From positions 98,642-162,641 of the forward strand of contig CAJTPW010000005.1 in NCBI GenBank assembly GCA_910578465.1: a stretch of DNA of 64,000 nucleotides, written 5' to 3'. The notes beneath the pieces are model-generated. The model searched no databases, had not been told where the DNA came from, and was given only the letters and a program-made list of their open reading frames with translations. Each line of letters begins with the position of its first letter. Position 1 is the first letter of the stretch. Shown in pieces: positions 24,466 to 33,930 of this stretch. Origin of the DNA: an uncultured Vampirovibrio sp. Its GTDB lineage: Bacteria; Cyanobacteriota; Vampirovibrionia; Gastranaerophilales; Gastranaerophilaceae. A program made the translations under genes and the position numbers.

Positions 24466-25812
24466 ATGGACGAAAGTATCGAATTAAAAGTTCATAATAC
24501 AAAGACGAAAGCCCTGAGCATCCTTGAAAACACTAAGCTTTACGAATACAAGGGTGTTGTATCAAAGCTTTTGGGGCTTACAGTGGATGTAAAGCTCCCG
24601 GGGCTTAAGATTGGAGATTTATGCTATATTCAAACATACACAGGAGAAAAGAAAGCAGCCGAAGTACAAGCCTTTAAAGGCGAGCTGGCACAGCTTTTGC
24701 TCCTGTATGACGGTGAAGGCATAGGGCAGGGCAGCCTCGTGGAAAGTACGGGCGGGCCTATTATGCTCCCTGTCGGAGATTTTCTTCTGGGCCGCCTCAT
24801 AAACCCTCTCGGAGAGCCTATGGACGGGCGCCCTCTGGATGTCACAAATGCTGAATATGTTAATATTAACGGCTCCGTACCCGATGCCTTCAGTCGACCC
24901 ATTATCAAAGATACGCTCTCCACGGGGATTAGAGCGATTGACTCTCTTTTGACAATGGGCACAGGCCAGCGTATGGGCCTTTTTGCAGGTTCAGGGGTCG
25001 GCAAAAGTACCACTCTTGGTATGATTGCAAGAAATTCCGAGGCGGATGTCAATGTTATGGCACTTATAGGCGAACGTGGCCGTGAAGTTAAAGAATTTAT
25101 GGAAGATTCTCTCGGTGAAGAGGGTATGAAAAAATCAGTCGTGGTCTGTGCTACAGGAGATTTACCCCCGCTAATCCGTATGAAATGCCTGCTTGCGGCA
25201 ACCTCTGTCTGTGAATACTTCAGGGACAAGGGTAAAAAGGTTTTCCTTATGACAGATACGGTTACAAGGTGCGCTATGGCAGGAAGAGAGGTTGGTCTTT
25301 CCCTTGGAGAGCCGCCCACAATGAAGGGTTACCCGCCCTCGATTTTCAGCTGGCTCCAGCGTGCACTTGAGCGCACAGGAAACTCCGAAAAAGGCTCTAT
25401 CACCGCACTTTACACTGTTCTTATGGAAGGAGACGACATCACAGACCCGATTGTAGATACTGTCCGCGGTATTGTGGACGGGCACATTTTCTTGTCCCGT
25501 AAGGTTGCAGAGATGAACCATTACCCCGCAATTGACACTCTGGGCTCAATTTCAAGGCTTTTTACAACAATTACCGACAAAGAACACCAGCAGGCTGCAG
25601 GCAAAATGCGGCAGCTGCTCTCTTTATACCGCGAAAACAAGGACCTGATTGATGTCGGGATGTATCAGGCGGGTTCAAACCCGAAATTAGACATAGCAAT
25701 TCGTCTTATGCCTGAAATTAACGGATTTTTACAACAAAAAACGACCGATCTTGTTTCGATGGAAACCACAATTCAAACTTTAAAGGATATGATGAGGGAT
25801 GTAAACCTGTAA
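24466..25812 (+). CDS. fliI: FliI/YscN-family export ATPase
   Basis: A 448-residue F1-beta-like ATPase of the type III/flagellar export family. Walker A is GSGVGKST (about 175-182), followed by LIGERGREVKEF, MTDTVTRCAMAGREV and PPTMKGYPPSIFS, all diagnostic of FliI/YscN rather than ATP synthase or Rho. It energises unfolding and export of flagellar or injectisome substrates. No other flagellar or secretion gene occurs in the window, so it is either part of a scattered set or an orphan with another role. The symbol is by family only. Confidence 0.88.
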   Translation: MDESIELKVHNTKTKALSILENTKLYEYKGVVSKLLGLTVDVKLPGLKIGDLCYIQTYTGEKKAAEVQAFKGELAQLLLLYDGEGIGQGSLVESTGGPIMLPVGDFLLGRLINPLGEPMDGRPLDVTNAEYVNINGSVPDAFSRPIIKDTLSTGIRAIDSLLTMGTGQRMGLFAGSGVGKSTTLGMIARNSEADVNVMALIGERGREVKEFMEDSLGEEGMKKSVVVCATGDLPPLIRMKCLLAATSVCEYFRDKGKKVFLMTDTVTRCAMAGREVGLSLGEPPTMKGYPPSIFSWLQRALERTGNSEKGSITALYTVLMEGDDITDPIVDTVRGIVDGHIFLSRKVAEMNHYPAIDTLGSISRLFTTITDKEHQQAAGKMRQLLSLYRENKDLIDVGMYQAGSNPKLDIAIRLMPEINGFLQQKTTDLVSMETTIQTLKDMMRDVNL

Positions 25813-25921
25813 AACATTCTTTACAACCGGTTTTCAAGAACTCTGTATTGTCAAAACATCCTTCTTTCCAAGTTTTTTAGGATTTTATAAAAATAGAAAT
25901 GTCAGTATTGTTGAATTTCAG

Positions 25922-25936
25922 ACATACTGCGTATGT
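25922..25936. repeat. 15-bp palindrome between convergent genes
   Basis: ACATAC-TGC-GTATGT is a perfect inverted repeat in the 190-bp gap between the FliI-like gene and radA. It could be an operator half-site pair or chance; no promoter is aligned with it. Apart from this and the radA terminator the gap shows nothing else. Confidence 0.3.
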
Positions 25937-25980
25937 TACAATGCCCAAACAACAAAGCTTTAAGGCATATTGATATACCA

Positions 25981-26005
25981 AAAAAGCAGACAGTATAGGC
26001 TTTTT
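25981..26005 (-). terminator. Intrinsic terminator of radA
   Basis: AAAAAGC (25981-25987) pairs with GCTTTTT (25999-26005). On the minus strand it follows the radA stop and continues into six T's. Confidence 0.6.
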
Positions 26006-27395
26006 AAGCTGAAAATGCCTTAGAAATTGCGTCAATTACCCTCGACACTTGTATAGTTTTAATTTTCAGGTTTTTAATTCGTTGAGATACAGCATCAGAC
26101 GTTACTTTCGGGATTATTGCTTCCTTAAAACCCAGCTTTTGTGCTTCTTTTAAACGTTTTTCAAGGTTATCAACCTGCCGTATCTCGCCCGACAGACCGA
26201 TTTCACCGATTATTACCATATCTTTTTTGCAGCAAACATCTCTCACGCAGGCTAAAACCGCAATTGCCACCCCCAAATCCGCAGCAGGTTCAATAATATC
26301 AACTCCACCTATAACATTGGTGTAAACATCCTGTTTACTAAGGTTTAGGCCGACCCTCTTTTCCAAAACCGCAAGAATTTGAAGAAGCCTGTTGTATTCA
26401 ATTCCCCGTGCAACCCTTCTGGGGCTTGGATATGGAGTGTTGCCCACAAGTGCTTGAACCTCTAAAAGCAAACAGCGCGTGCCTTCCACAGTTGCAATTA
26501 TCGTACAGCCGGGGCAACTTTCTTCTCCTTTTTCGGATAAAAACAGTTCCGAGGGGTTTTTAATTTCGGTCAAACCACAGTCGTCCATTGAGAAAACGCC
26601 TACTTCGCTTGTTGCCCCGAAGCGGTTTTTTATGCTTCGAAGCATGCGATATGTTCGAAACTTGTCTCCTTCAAAATTTACCACGCAGTCAACCATATGT
26701 TCCAAAACCTTAGGCCCTGCAATGTTTCCCTCCTTTGTAACATGTCCGATTACAATGGTGGTAAGCTTTTTCAGCTTTGCAGCCCGCATTAATAAATTCG
26801 TGCATTCCCTTATTTGTGACACGGTGCCCGAAGAGCTTGTTATTTGGGCACTAAAGACCGACTGGATACTGTCAACAATTAAAAATTCGGGCTTTAAATC
26901 TTCGATTTGAGCCAAAACTTCCTCTAAACAATTTTGGGCGGTAACATAGAGGTTTTCGGAATTCGCGTTTAGCCTTTGAGCCCTGAGTTTTACCTGACTC
27001 GGGGATTCTTCGGCACAAATATATAAAATTTTATGTCCTAAATCCGCAATATTTTTACCTGCCTGCAAAACCAGTGTGGATTTGCCTATCCCCGGGTCTC
27101 CCGCAAGAAGCACAAGGCTGCCTTCAACAAAGCCGCCGCCCAAAACCCTGTCAAATTCCTCAATTCCCGTTTTTATTCTTATTGTCTCATCAAGTTTGAT
27201 GTCATCAATTTTACTGTACCCTAAATTCCCCGCCACTACAGCATTTGAGGGCGAATTAGTTTTAATTTCGACTTTTGTTTGAGAAATTTCTTCCGTAAAT
27301 GTTGAAAATTGTCCGCAATCAGGACATCTGCCAAGGTATGAAACAGTTTCATACCCGCAATTTTGACATACCCACTTTGTTTTAACTTTTGCCAT
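26004..27395 (-). CDS. radA: DNA repair protein RadA
   Basis: A 463-residue RadA/Sms. It has an N-terminal four-Cys zinc finger (CQNCGYE ... CPDCGQF), a RecA-like motor with Walker A GDPGIGKSTL, the RadA-specific motif KNRFG and a C-terminal Lon-like domain (GGVDIIEPAADLGVAIAVLA). It extends branched recombination intermediates. ATG 27395 is chosen over 27413: it begins the family sequence MAKVKTKWVCQNCGY. An extended -10 (TGTTATAAT) ends exactly 6 nt before it, so the message is likely leaderless. Confidence 0.96.
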   Translation of the reverse strand: MAKVKTKWVCQNCGYETVSYLGRCPDCGQFSTFTEEISQTKVEIKTNSPSNAVVAGNLGYSKIDDIKLDETIRIKTGIEEFDRVLGGGFVEGSLVLLAGDPGIGKSTLVLQAGKNIADLGHKILYICAEESPSQVKLRAQRLNANSENLYVTAQNCLEEVLAQIEDLKPEFLIVDSIQSVFSAQITSSSGTVSQIRECTNLLMRAAKLKKLTTIVIGHVTKEGNIAGPKVLEHMVDCVVNFEGDKFRTYRMLRSIKNRFGATSEVGVFSMDDCGLTEIKNPSELFLSEKGEESCPGCTIIATVEGTRCLLLEVQALVGNTPYPSPRRVARGIEYNRLLQILAVLEKRVGLNLSKQDVYTNVIGGVDIIEPAADLGVAIAVLACVRDVCCKKDMVIIGEIGLSGEIRQVDNLEKRLKEAQKLGFKEAIIPKVTSDAVSQRIKNLKIKTIQVSRVIDAISKAFSA

Positions 27396-27401
27396 AAGCC
27401 G

Positions 27402-27407
27402 ATTATA
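27402..27407 (-). promoter_or_regulatory. Extended -10 box 6 nt before radA
   Basis: TGTTATAAT on the minus strand (TATAAT at 27407-27402), 6 nt before the ATG at 27395; no Shine-Dalgarno in the gap. Confidence 0.6.
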
Positions 27408-27514
27408 ACACAAATTTTATTGTGCCTGTTTCCCTTGCAGTACAAGGATTTTACATAACTTCATACTTTAGTTGCAGAAATTTCTAACTTTTTGATAATT
27501 ACTAAAATGCTAAA

Positions 27515-27615
27515 AATAATCTAGTATAAGACTATACAGAAACACAATTTATGCAATTTATATCTAACTGGTGATGGCAATACAGTGGAACTGAGGATAT
27601 CGGTTCCTTTTTTTT
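27515..27615 (+). ncRNA. Possible small RNA upstream of a strong terminator
   Basis: The 290-bp gap between radA and the alcohol dehydrogenase gene has no ORF, yet carries a strong plus-strand terminator at 27587-27615. Both flanking genes are on the minus strand, so the terminator needs its own transcript. AT-rich boxes such as TATAAG and TATACA around 27520-27540 could start an RNA of 70-100 nt. The 5' end is not fixed. Confidence 0.35.
27587..27615 (+). terminator. Strong intrinsic terminator
   Basis: GGAAC (27587-27591) pairs with GTTCC (27603-27607), followed by eight T's (27608-27615). No annotated gene on this strand reads into it. Confidence 0.75.
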
Positions 27616-27687
27616 GTCCTGATACGGGTTTCGCAAAAACGTGTGCTGTTTCGGACTTAGTGCTTCCGTTTTAATCAAAGAATAATT

Positions 27688-28674
27688 TTACATCCTTAAA
27701 AGCACTTTGAGCGTGTCTTTTTGGCGATTCAGCTCAAATCCTTCCACCGCATTTTCAAACGGTAAAATTTTTGTGATTAAAGGCTTAACATCAATTGCTT
27801 TTTTCTCTAAAAGTCTGATTACAGGCGCAAACTGACCACATCTGGACCCCACAACCGTAATCTCGTTAATTACAACAGAAGCAAGATTCAGACCTTCTTT
27901 TGCAGCAATTGTACTCTTTAAAACAAGCACCCCTCTCGGTTTTGTAAGACTTAAAGAGGTTTCAAAGCCTCCAACAGAGCCTGTTGCCTCAATAACGACA
28001 TCAAAAGTGCCTTCTAAACCTTTAATTTCAGACAAAAGCATTGTTTTATTGCCTGCATTTTTTGAAATATCAAGCTTATTTTGATGTTTTCCAATGTGGT
28101 ATAAATCAATATTCAAAGCCCCCAAAACAAGTGCTATTGAAAGCCCGAGCTTCCCGTCGCCCAAAAGTGCCACTCTGTCTGTAGGCTTTATGTGAACCTG
28201 TTCAATTATTTCATATGCGGCAGCCAGAGGCTCTACAAATACAGCTTCTTCATCGGTTACATTTGAAGGAATTTCAAGCAAATTTGAAACAGGGATAGTA
28301 AAATATTCACTAAAACACCCTTCTTTTTGCCAGATACCAAGGGTTCCGCGGTTTGGACAATGACGCTCCAGACCGCTTGCACACCAGTTACAATTTTTAC
28401 ACCCTGCATTAATCTCGCCGACAACCCTTTTTCCAATCCAGGCCTTATTTGAATCATCAAACACATCTTCAACAATTCCCGTGAACTCATGTCCTAAGAC
28501 GCCCTTATAGCCCATATATCCTTTGGTTATCTCTTCATCCGTATTACAAATACCCATCATCGTTGTTTTTATAAGGGCATCGCCTGCTTTCATGGTTGGT
28601 CTGCCATAGTTATCAACCAGTTTTAGGCCGTTTTTTCCATCTCCAAGAGCGTTATCGTATATTAATGCTTTCAT
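27688..28674 (-). CDS. Zinc-dependent alcohol dehydrogenase-like protein (MDR family)
   Basis: A 328-residue medium-chain dehydrogenase. It has the catalytic-zinc region GVLGHEFTGIVE, a four-Cys structural zinc lobe (CKNCNWCASGLERHC) and a Rossmann NAD(P) fold (RVALLGDGKLGLSIALVLG). It resembles the threonine/sorbitol dehydrogenase branch; the substrate is unknown. ATG 28674 with AGGAA is preferred to the GTG at 28686. It lies 27 bp after trxB on the same strand, and the two may be co-transcribed. Confidence 0.88.
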   Translation of the reverse strand: MKALIYDNALGDGKNGLKLVDNYGRPTMKAGDALIKTTMMGICNTDEEITKGYMGYKGVLGHEFTGIVEDVFDDSNKAWIGKRVVGEINAGCKNCNWCASGLERHCPNRGTLGIWQKEGCFSEYFTIPVSNLLEIPSNVTDEEAVFVEPLAAAYEIIEQVHIKPTDRVALLGDGKLGLSIALVLGALNIDLYHIGKHQNKLDISKNAGNKTMLLSEIKGLEGTFDVVIEATGSVGGFETSLSLTKPRGVLVLKSTIAAKEGLNLASVVINEITVVGSRCGQFAPVIRLLEKKAIDVKPLITKILPFENAVEGFELNRQKDTLKVLLRM

Positions 28675-28701
28675 TTTTTCCTGCACTTCCCGTTATTAAT
28701 A

Positions 28702-29694
28702 TTATCCTTCTATTGCTCCCACCGTCATTGTTTTGAGCTCTTCAATATATTTAACCGCAGATACTCCAGCAACTGCGCCGTCTGCAACAGCGGTAATTAC
28801 CTGTCTTAAAGGAGTTACGCGAACATCGCCCACGGCAAATACGCCCATAGTACTTGTTCTCATGGTTTCATCAACCTTTATAAACCCTTTTTCATCCTGC
28901 ATCATCTGCCCTGAAAAGCCTTGAACATTCGGAGTGAAGCCGATATAAGGGAAAACTCCGTCTGTTTCAATATTTTTAACTTCTTTTGTTTTAACATTTT
29001 GAACTTTAATTGAGCCCACACAGCCGTTTTCTGCAGAATTAATCTCAAGCGGTACGGTATCAAAAACAAATTCGATTTTTTCATTCTTAAAAGCGCGCTC
29101 CTGAACAATTTTATCTGCACGAAGCTCGTCTCTTCTGTGAATTATGTAAACCTTTTTTGCAAATTTTGTGAGATAGCAGGCCTCTTCAACCGCCGCATTT
29201 CCGCCGCCTACAACCGCTACAACCTTATCTTTGTAAAAAGCCCCGTCGCATACCGCACAATAGCTTACGCCTTTTCCGATGTGTTCGGTTTCACCTTTGA
29301 TACCGAGTTTTGCAGCGCTTGCTCCCGTTGCAATTATTACGGTTCTTGTCTTAAATTCTCCCTTAAGCGTTTTTATTGTTTTGATGTCTGAAACTAAATC
29401 TATTTCTTTAATTTCCTCCATCATAAATTTCGGGATGTTGAATTTATCGATGTGGTGTTCAAATTTTTCTGCAAGTTCCCATCCTTCAATGGATGCAAAC
29501 CCTAAATAGTTTTCAATTTCAAGATAATTCACCGGCTGTCCGCCAAGGGTTGATGTATCAATTATTGCAACATCAACATCTCCTCTTTTTGCATAAAGAG
29601 CCGCATTCATCCCCGCAGGGCCTCCCCCGAGTACGATTAAATCGTATATTTTTTCTTCCGTGCTGCTTGCTACATTATTCATTTTATTACTCAA
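28702..29694 (-). CDS. trxB: Thioredoxin reductase TrxB
   Basis: A 330-residue low-molecular-weight thioredoxin reductase. It has an FAD-binding GGGPAGMNAALYA, the redox-active pair C146-A-V-C149, an NADPH-binding GGGNAAVEEA and the C-terminal FAVGDVR. It reduces thioredoxin with NADPH or a ferredoxin-type donor. Start: TTG 29694 has a GGAG box about 8 nt upstream, while ATG 29682 has none; TTG is used. It overlaps the end of the secreted-protein gene upstream by 8 bp. Confidence 0.93.
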   Translation of the reverse strand: MSNKMNNVASSTEEKIYDLIVLGGGPAGMNAALYAKRGDVDVAIIDTSTLGGQPVNYLEIENYLGFASIEGWELAEKFEHHIDKFNIPKFMMEEIKEIDLVSDIKTIKTLKGEFKTRTVIIATGASAAKLGIKGETEHIGKGVSYCAVCDGAFYKDKVVAVVGGGNAAVEEACYLTKFAKKVYIIHRRDELRADKIVQERAFKNEKIEFVFDTVPLEINSAENGCVGSIKVQNVKTKEVKNIETDGVFPYIGFTPNVQGFSGQMMQDEKGFIKVDETMRTSTMGVFAVGDVRVTPLRQVITAVADGAVAGVSAVKYIEELKTMTVGAIEG

Positions 29695-30187
29695 ATTTAC
29701 TCTCTCCCGATATTTTTTGTCCTATCACTTTATATTTTACTATATCTTTTGAAATTAGTTTGTTATCTTCATATTTTTCAATAATAAATGTATCAAATCC
29801 TCTAAAAATATTGTTTTCAAGCACAAATTCAGGTGATTCCCTTTGAACAACCCTGTATTTTCCTTCTTTCTCTTCCTTAATTCTTGTAAATTTCAGGGTT
29901 TTGCCGTCGTAACTTTTTTGGGGCGACACCTGAATTGAAGATTTTGCACCCGTTTGTGCATTTTCAAGAATTAAGACGTTACCCGCGCCTGAAAGGTTCC
30001 AAATATCAACGCTCAGTTTATTAAACATTGAAGGATTGTTTGAACTTTCCATTTTTGATGTCACATGCCACATTCCGAAAAAACCTTTCGGTATCTCGTC
30101 ATAACTGGCGCCGCCTCGAAGAGTTTCGGCATTTGCGGAAAATTGAAAAATAAAAACCGCAAAAACAATGATTAAAAAATTTTTCAT
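29687..30187 (-). CDS. Secreted protein of unknown function
   Basis: A 166-residue protein with a clean signal peptide (MKNFLIIVFAVFIFQFSANA, cleavage after Ala-Asn-Ala). The mature part is beta-rich, with FGMWHVTSK and repeated short strands, and resembles a small periplasmic barrel or lipocalin-like domain; I claim no family. TAAAAT lies 6 nt before the ATG with no Shine-Dalgarno, so it is probably leaderless. trxB begins inside its last codons. Confidence 0.7.
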   Translation of the reverse strand: MKNFLIIVFAVFIFQFSANAETLRGGASYDEIPKGFFGMWHVTSKMESSNNPSMFNKLSVDIWNLSGAGNVLILENAQTGAKSSIQVSPQKSYDGKTLKFTRIKEEKEGKYRVVQRESPEFVLENNIFRGFDTFIIEKYEDNKLISKDIVKYKVIGQKISGESKFE

Positions 30188-30351
30188 ATTCTTATTTTAA
30201 TTATTTTTCAAGATAAGAAAAATTGCCTTAAAGACTCCGCCTTTTGTATGGTTTATTTGTTTTTTGCTTTTAATGTTGTTTTTTATGTGTAAAATAATGG
30301 TTGAAGTTAGTAAACGCCAATTATAAAAAGGTTTTTGGAGGATACAAACCT

Positions 30352-30996
30352 ATGGGAAATTTAATAAAAGCACTCTGTCTTACACTTTTATTTTTTGCAT
30401 ATTCTTTCGGCCTTTTGGGAACGGGAATGTTCCTTGAAAAAAGAATTTTGGATATTAAAGAAGCCGAAACCGTTCAAACACAACAGGAAATGAATGTTGA
30501 AAATACAATGACAACGGAAGAATATCATAAATACTATGACATTGTGGTTTCAAGAATTATTACATCCGAATTTGAAGGTCTGAATAAAGACACAATAAAG
30601 GAATACATTAAAGGGTACGATGAAAGATTTAATAAAATTGCAGACCTTTTTTACCCTGATAGAGACAAAGACCCCGATTCATACGGAACAAGCTTCCCAA
30701 TGATGTTTTCAGGATTAAAAAAATCATTTGATGAAAACGAGTTGAATATGTATAAGGGTATCCTTTTAAATACATCAACAGCAATTTCAAACGAAGACAT
30801 CGACATCATATTTAAAAACCCCGCGCAAGACTCCGCTCAAGCAGCGCAAGAGGCTGTAAAAATGGCTCCCACGGCTTCTGTCGATAACCTTTCGGATGAT
30901 TCGGTTGAAGCTGCAGCAAAAAGGGCTCTTGAAGGAGCAAGCGATATAACGGGCAACACTCCTGAAGAAAACACGGAAACACAGCCCGTGCAATAA
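30352..30996 (+). CDS. Membrane-anchored unknown protein
   Basis: A 214-residue protein. An N-terminal span (ALCLTLLFFAYSFGLLGTGMF) anchors a soluble region with helices (residues 45-140) and an Ala/Glu/Pro-rich disordered tail. GGAGG (30337-30341) lies 10 nt before the ATG at 30352; the upstream TTG at 30301 has no site. The function is unknown. It converges on queA with 18 bp between stops. Confidence 0.65.
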   Translation: MGNLIKALCLTLLFFAYSFGLLGTGMFLEKRILDIKEAETVQTQQEMNVENTMTTEEYHKYYDIVVSRIITSEFEGLNKDTIKEYIKGYDERFNKIADLFYPDRDKDPDSYGTSFPMMFSGLKKSFDENELNMYKGILLNTSTAISNEDIDIIFKNPAQDSAQAAQEAVKMAPTASVDNLSDDSVEAAAKRALEGASDITGNTPEENTETQPVQ

Positions 30997-31014
30997 ATTA
31001 CAGACACCATAAGA

Positions 31015-32133
<1,119 letters not shown>

Positions 32134-32139
32134 AAAATT

Positions 32140-32149
32140 ATTATATAAT
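32140..32149. promoter_or_regulatory. Overlapping divergent -10 boxes of queA and thiG
   Basis: Minus-strand TATAAT at 32145-32140 (6 nt before queA) and plus-strand TATAAT at 32144-32149 share two base pairs. Polymerase cannot sit on both at once, so the two genes should compete for initiation. Confidence 0.55.
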
Positions 32150-32176
32150 AAAAGCTTTAGAAGGAGAAAAAGGCTT

Positions 32177-32947
32177 ATGGTATTGAAAATTGCAGATAAA
32201 GAATTTTCATCCCGTTTAATGGTCGGGACAGGAAAATTTGATGATTTTGAAACGATGAAAAAAGCCCATGCCGCAAGCGGTGCTGAAATTGTAACCGTTG
32301 CAATAAGAAGAGTTGATGAAAACTTTCAAGGGCATGTGGGCTTAATGGATAATATAGATTTAAACAAATACTGGCTTCTTCCAAACACGGCAGGGTGTGC
32401 AACCGCAGAAGAAGCTATCCGTGTTGCAAGGCTTTCTCGTGCAATGGGAATAAACAACTGGATTAAGCTTGAAGTTATTCCTGACCCGAAATTTTTACTT
32501 CCGGATCCGATTGCAACGCTTGAAGCCGCAAAAGTTCTTGTGGATGAAGGTTTTACCGTTCTACCTTATATTAACGCAGACCCGATTTTGGCAAAAAGAC
32601 TTGAAGAAATCGGCTGTGCCACGGTTATGCCTTTAGCTTCCCCGATAGGTTCAGGGCAAGGGGTTGTTACGATGGAAAACATTAAAATTATAATTGAACA
32701 ATCAAATGTTCCTGTTGTTGTGGACGCAGGACTCGGGGTTCCTTCAGATGCTTCCCTTGTTATGGAAAAAGGAGCAGATTTTTGCCTTATAAATACAGCC
32801 ATTGCAAAAGCACAAGACCCTGTTAAAATGGCAGAAGCTTTTAAATATGGAGTAATGGCTGGCCGTGCGGCATATGAAGCAGGAAGAATACCTGTTAAAC
32901 AGTATGCAAGTGCATCCTCACCTTTAACAGGAATTGTCGGAAAATAA
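32177..32947 (+). CDS. thiG: Thiazole synthase ThiG
   Basis: A 256-residue TIM-barrel thiazole synthase. It begins with KIADKEFSSRLMVGTGKF, includes the Schiff-base Lys in WIKLEVIPD, and has the phosphate-binding GIGSGQGV-like VVVDAGLGVPSDASLVMEKG. It builds thiamine thiazole phosphate from deoxyxylulose phosphate, glycine imine and ThiS thiocarboxylate. AAGGAG precedes the ATG. thiS, thiF and thiH are not in the window; thiL is 11 kb away. Confidence 0.95.
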   Translation: MVLKIADKEFSSRLMVGTGKFDDFETMKKAHAASGAEIVTVAIRRVDENFQGHVGLMDNIDLNKYWLLPNTAGCATAEEAIRVARLSRAMGINNWIKLEVIPDPKFLLPDPIATLEAAKVLVDEGFTVLPYINADPILAKRLEEIGCATVMPLASPIGSGQGVVTMENIKIIIEQSNVPVVVDAGLGVPSDASLVMEKGADFCLINTAIAKAQDPVKMAEAFKYGVMAGRAAYEAGRIPVKQYASASSPLTGIVGK

Positions 32948-32996
32948 AACCCTTAAACTGTTTTATATTTGGTTTTTGAAATTGTTATCTTGAAAT

Positions 32997-33773
32997 ATGA
33001 AAAAATTAATAATCTTTTTTAAAGGCCTTTCTGCAATCTTTGGAAGGCCTTTAAATTTTTTAACATCTTTAATATACAAAGAAAAATGTGTCATCTGCAA
33101 TAAAGTATTAGACTCTTCAATATCTTCATACGGTTTATCGGGTTGTTCAAAAACACAAAATATCTTGTGCAAAACCTGTGCAAAAGATGTTGAATTTTTA
33201 TCGTGTTTTCCACATACGCATTTTCAAGATATTAAAATTTATTCCGCCTGTTTATATAAAGGGGTTGTACGTCAGTTAATCCATAAACTAAAATTCAATC
33301 ATAAAAAAGATGTGGCAAAGGTTTTAGCCTGTTTTTTATATGAATTTTATAGAAAAATTGAAGAGTTTAATAAAGCTGAAAATATTTCTTGCCTTTCGGC
33401 TGAAAATGCAGTTCTTGTTGCTGTTCCAACCAATAAAAATAATATAAAGCAGAGAGGATATAATAATGTTTTTGAAATTGTAAAAGAATTTTCAAACCTT
33501 ACAAATATTCCATATTCAAAAAACTTTCTTTTAAAAACAAAAAATACAAAGCCGCAGTATAAATTAACCTTAAATAAAAGAAAATTAAACGTTTCGGGAT
33601 GTTTTAATATAAATATTGAAGAATATCAAAAATTTAAAGGTAAAACTGTTGTAATCATTGATGATATCTACACAACAGGAGCAACTGTCAGGGAAATAAT
33701 TAAAACATTAAAATTAAATAATATAAACAATTTCTTTTTAATAACCCTGTCAAAATCGGTGCAAAAAATTTAA
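32997..33773 (+). CDS. comF: ComF-family phosphoribosyltransferase-like protein
   Basis: A 258-residue ComF/GntX-family protein. An N-terminal zinc motif (CVICNK ... LCKTCAKDV) is followed by a PRTase-like fold with VVIIDDIYTTGATVREI as the PRPP-type loop. In competent bacteria ComF is needed for DNA uptake; many non-competent bacteria also have it. No Shine-Dalgarno is visible. It sits 50 bp after thiG and may be transcribed with it or from a weak TTATCT just before the ATG. Confidence 0.9.
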   Translation: MKKLIIFFKGLSAIFGRPLNFLTSLIYKEKCVICNKVLDSSISSYGLSGCSKTQNILCKTCAKDVEFLSCFPHTHFQDIKIYSACLYKGVVRQLIHKLKFNHKKDVAKVLACFLYEFYRKIEEFNKAENISCLSAENAVLVAVPTNKNNIKQRGYNNVFEIVKEFSNLTNIPYSKNFLLKTKNTKPQYKLTLNKRKLNVSGCFNINIEEYQKFKGKTVVIIDDIYTTGATVREIIKTLKLNNINNFFLITLSKSVQKI

Positions 33774-33775
33774 CA

Positions 33776-33820
33776 GGTTTTAAACAGTTAAAAAACCAAT
33801 AACAATAATGGTTTTAAACA
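33776..33820 (+). repeat. Two direct copies of GGTTTTAAACA upstream of dnaN
   Basis: The 11-mer occurs at 33776-33786 and 33810-33820. The second copy also pairs with AAAACCA (33792-33798) as TGGTTTT, forming a terminator-like hairpin behind comF. Copies 34 bp apart could be a binding site. The rest of the gap to dnaN (33821-33930) is very AT-rich with several TATAAT-like boxes. Confidence 0.45.
33792..33815 (+). terminator. Probable weak terminator of comF
   Basis: AAAACCA (33792-33798) pairs with TGGTTTT (33809-33815), loop of 10, ending in T's within the stem. Confidence 0.45.
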
Positions 33821-33930
33821 CTTTTAAACAATTCTTGTCCCTTTATTATATATTATTAATTTTATTTATAATATAATTATTTTATAATATAAGAAATCAA
33901 AAAGGCTTTAAAAGGAAGAGGATTTTAAAA

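Noticed and set aside
24630..25319. 229-residue minus-strand ORF inside the FliI-like gene
   Set aside because: Ser/Pro/Arg-rich shadow of a strongly conserved plus-strand gene.
27570..27607. Resemblance to the start of 5S rRNA or to a fluoride riboswitch
   Set aside because: Only about 20 nt look similar; the remaining helices are absent, and no crcB or rRNA gene is adjacent.
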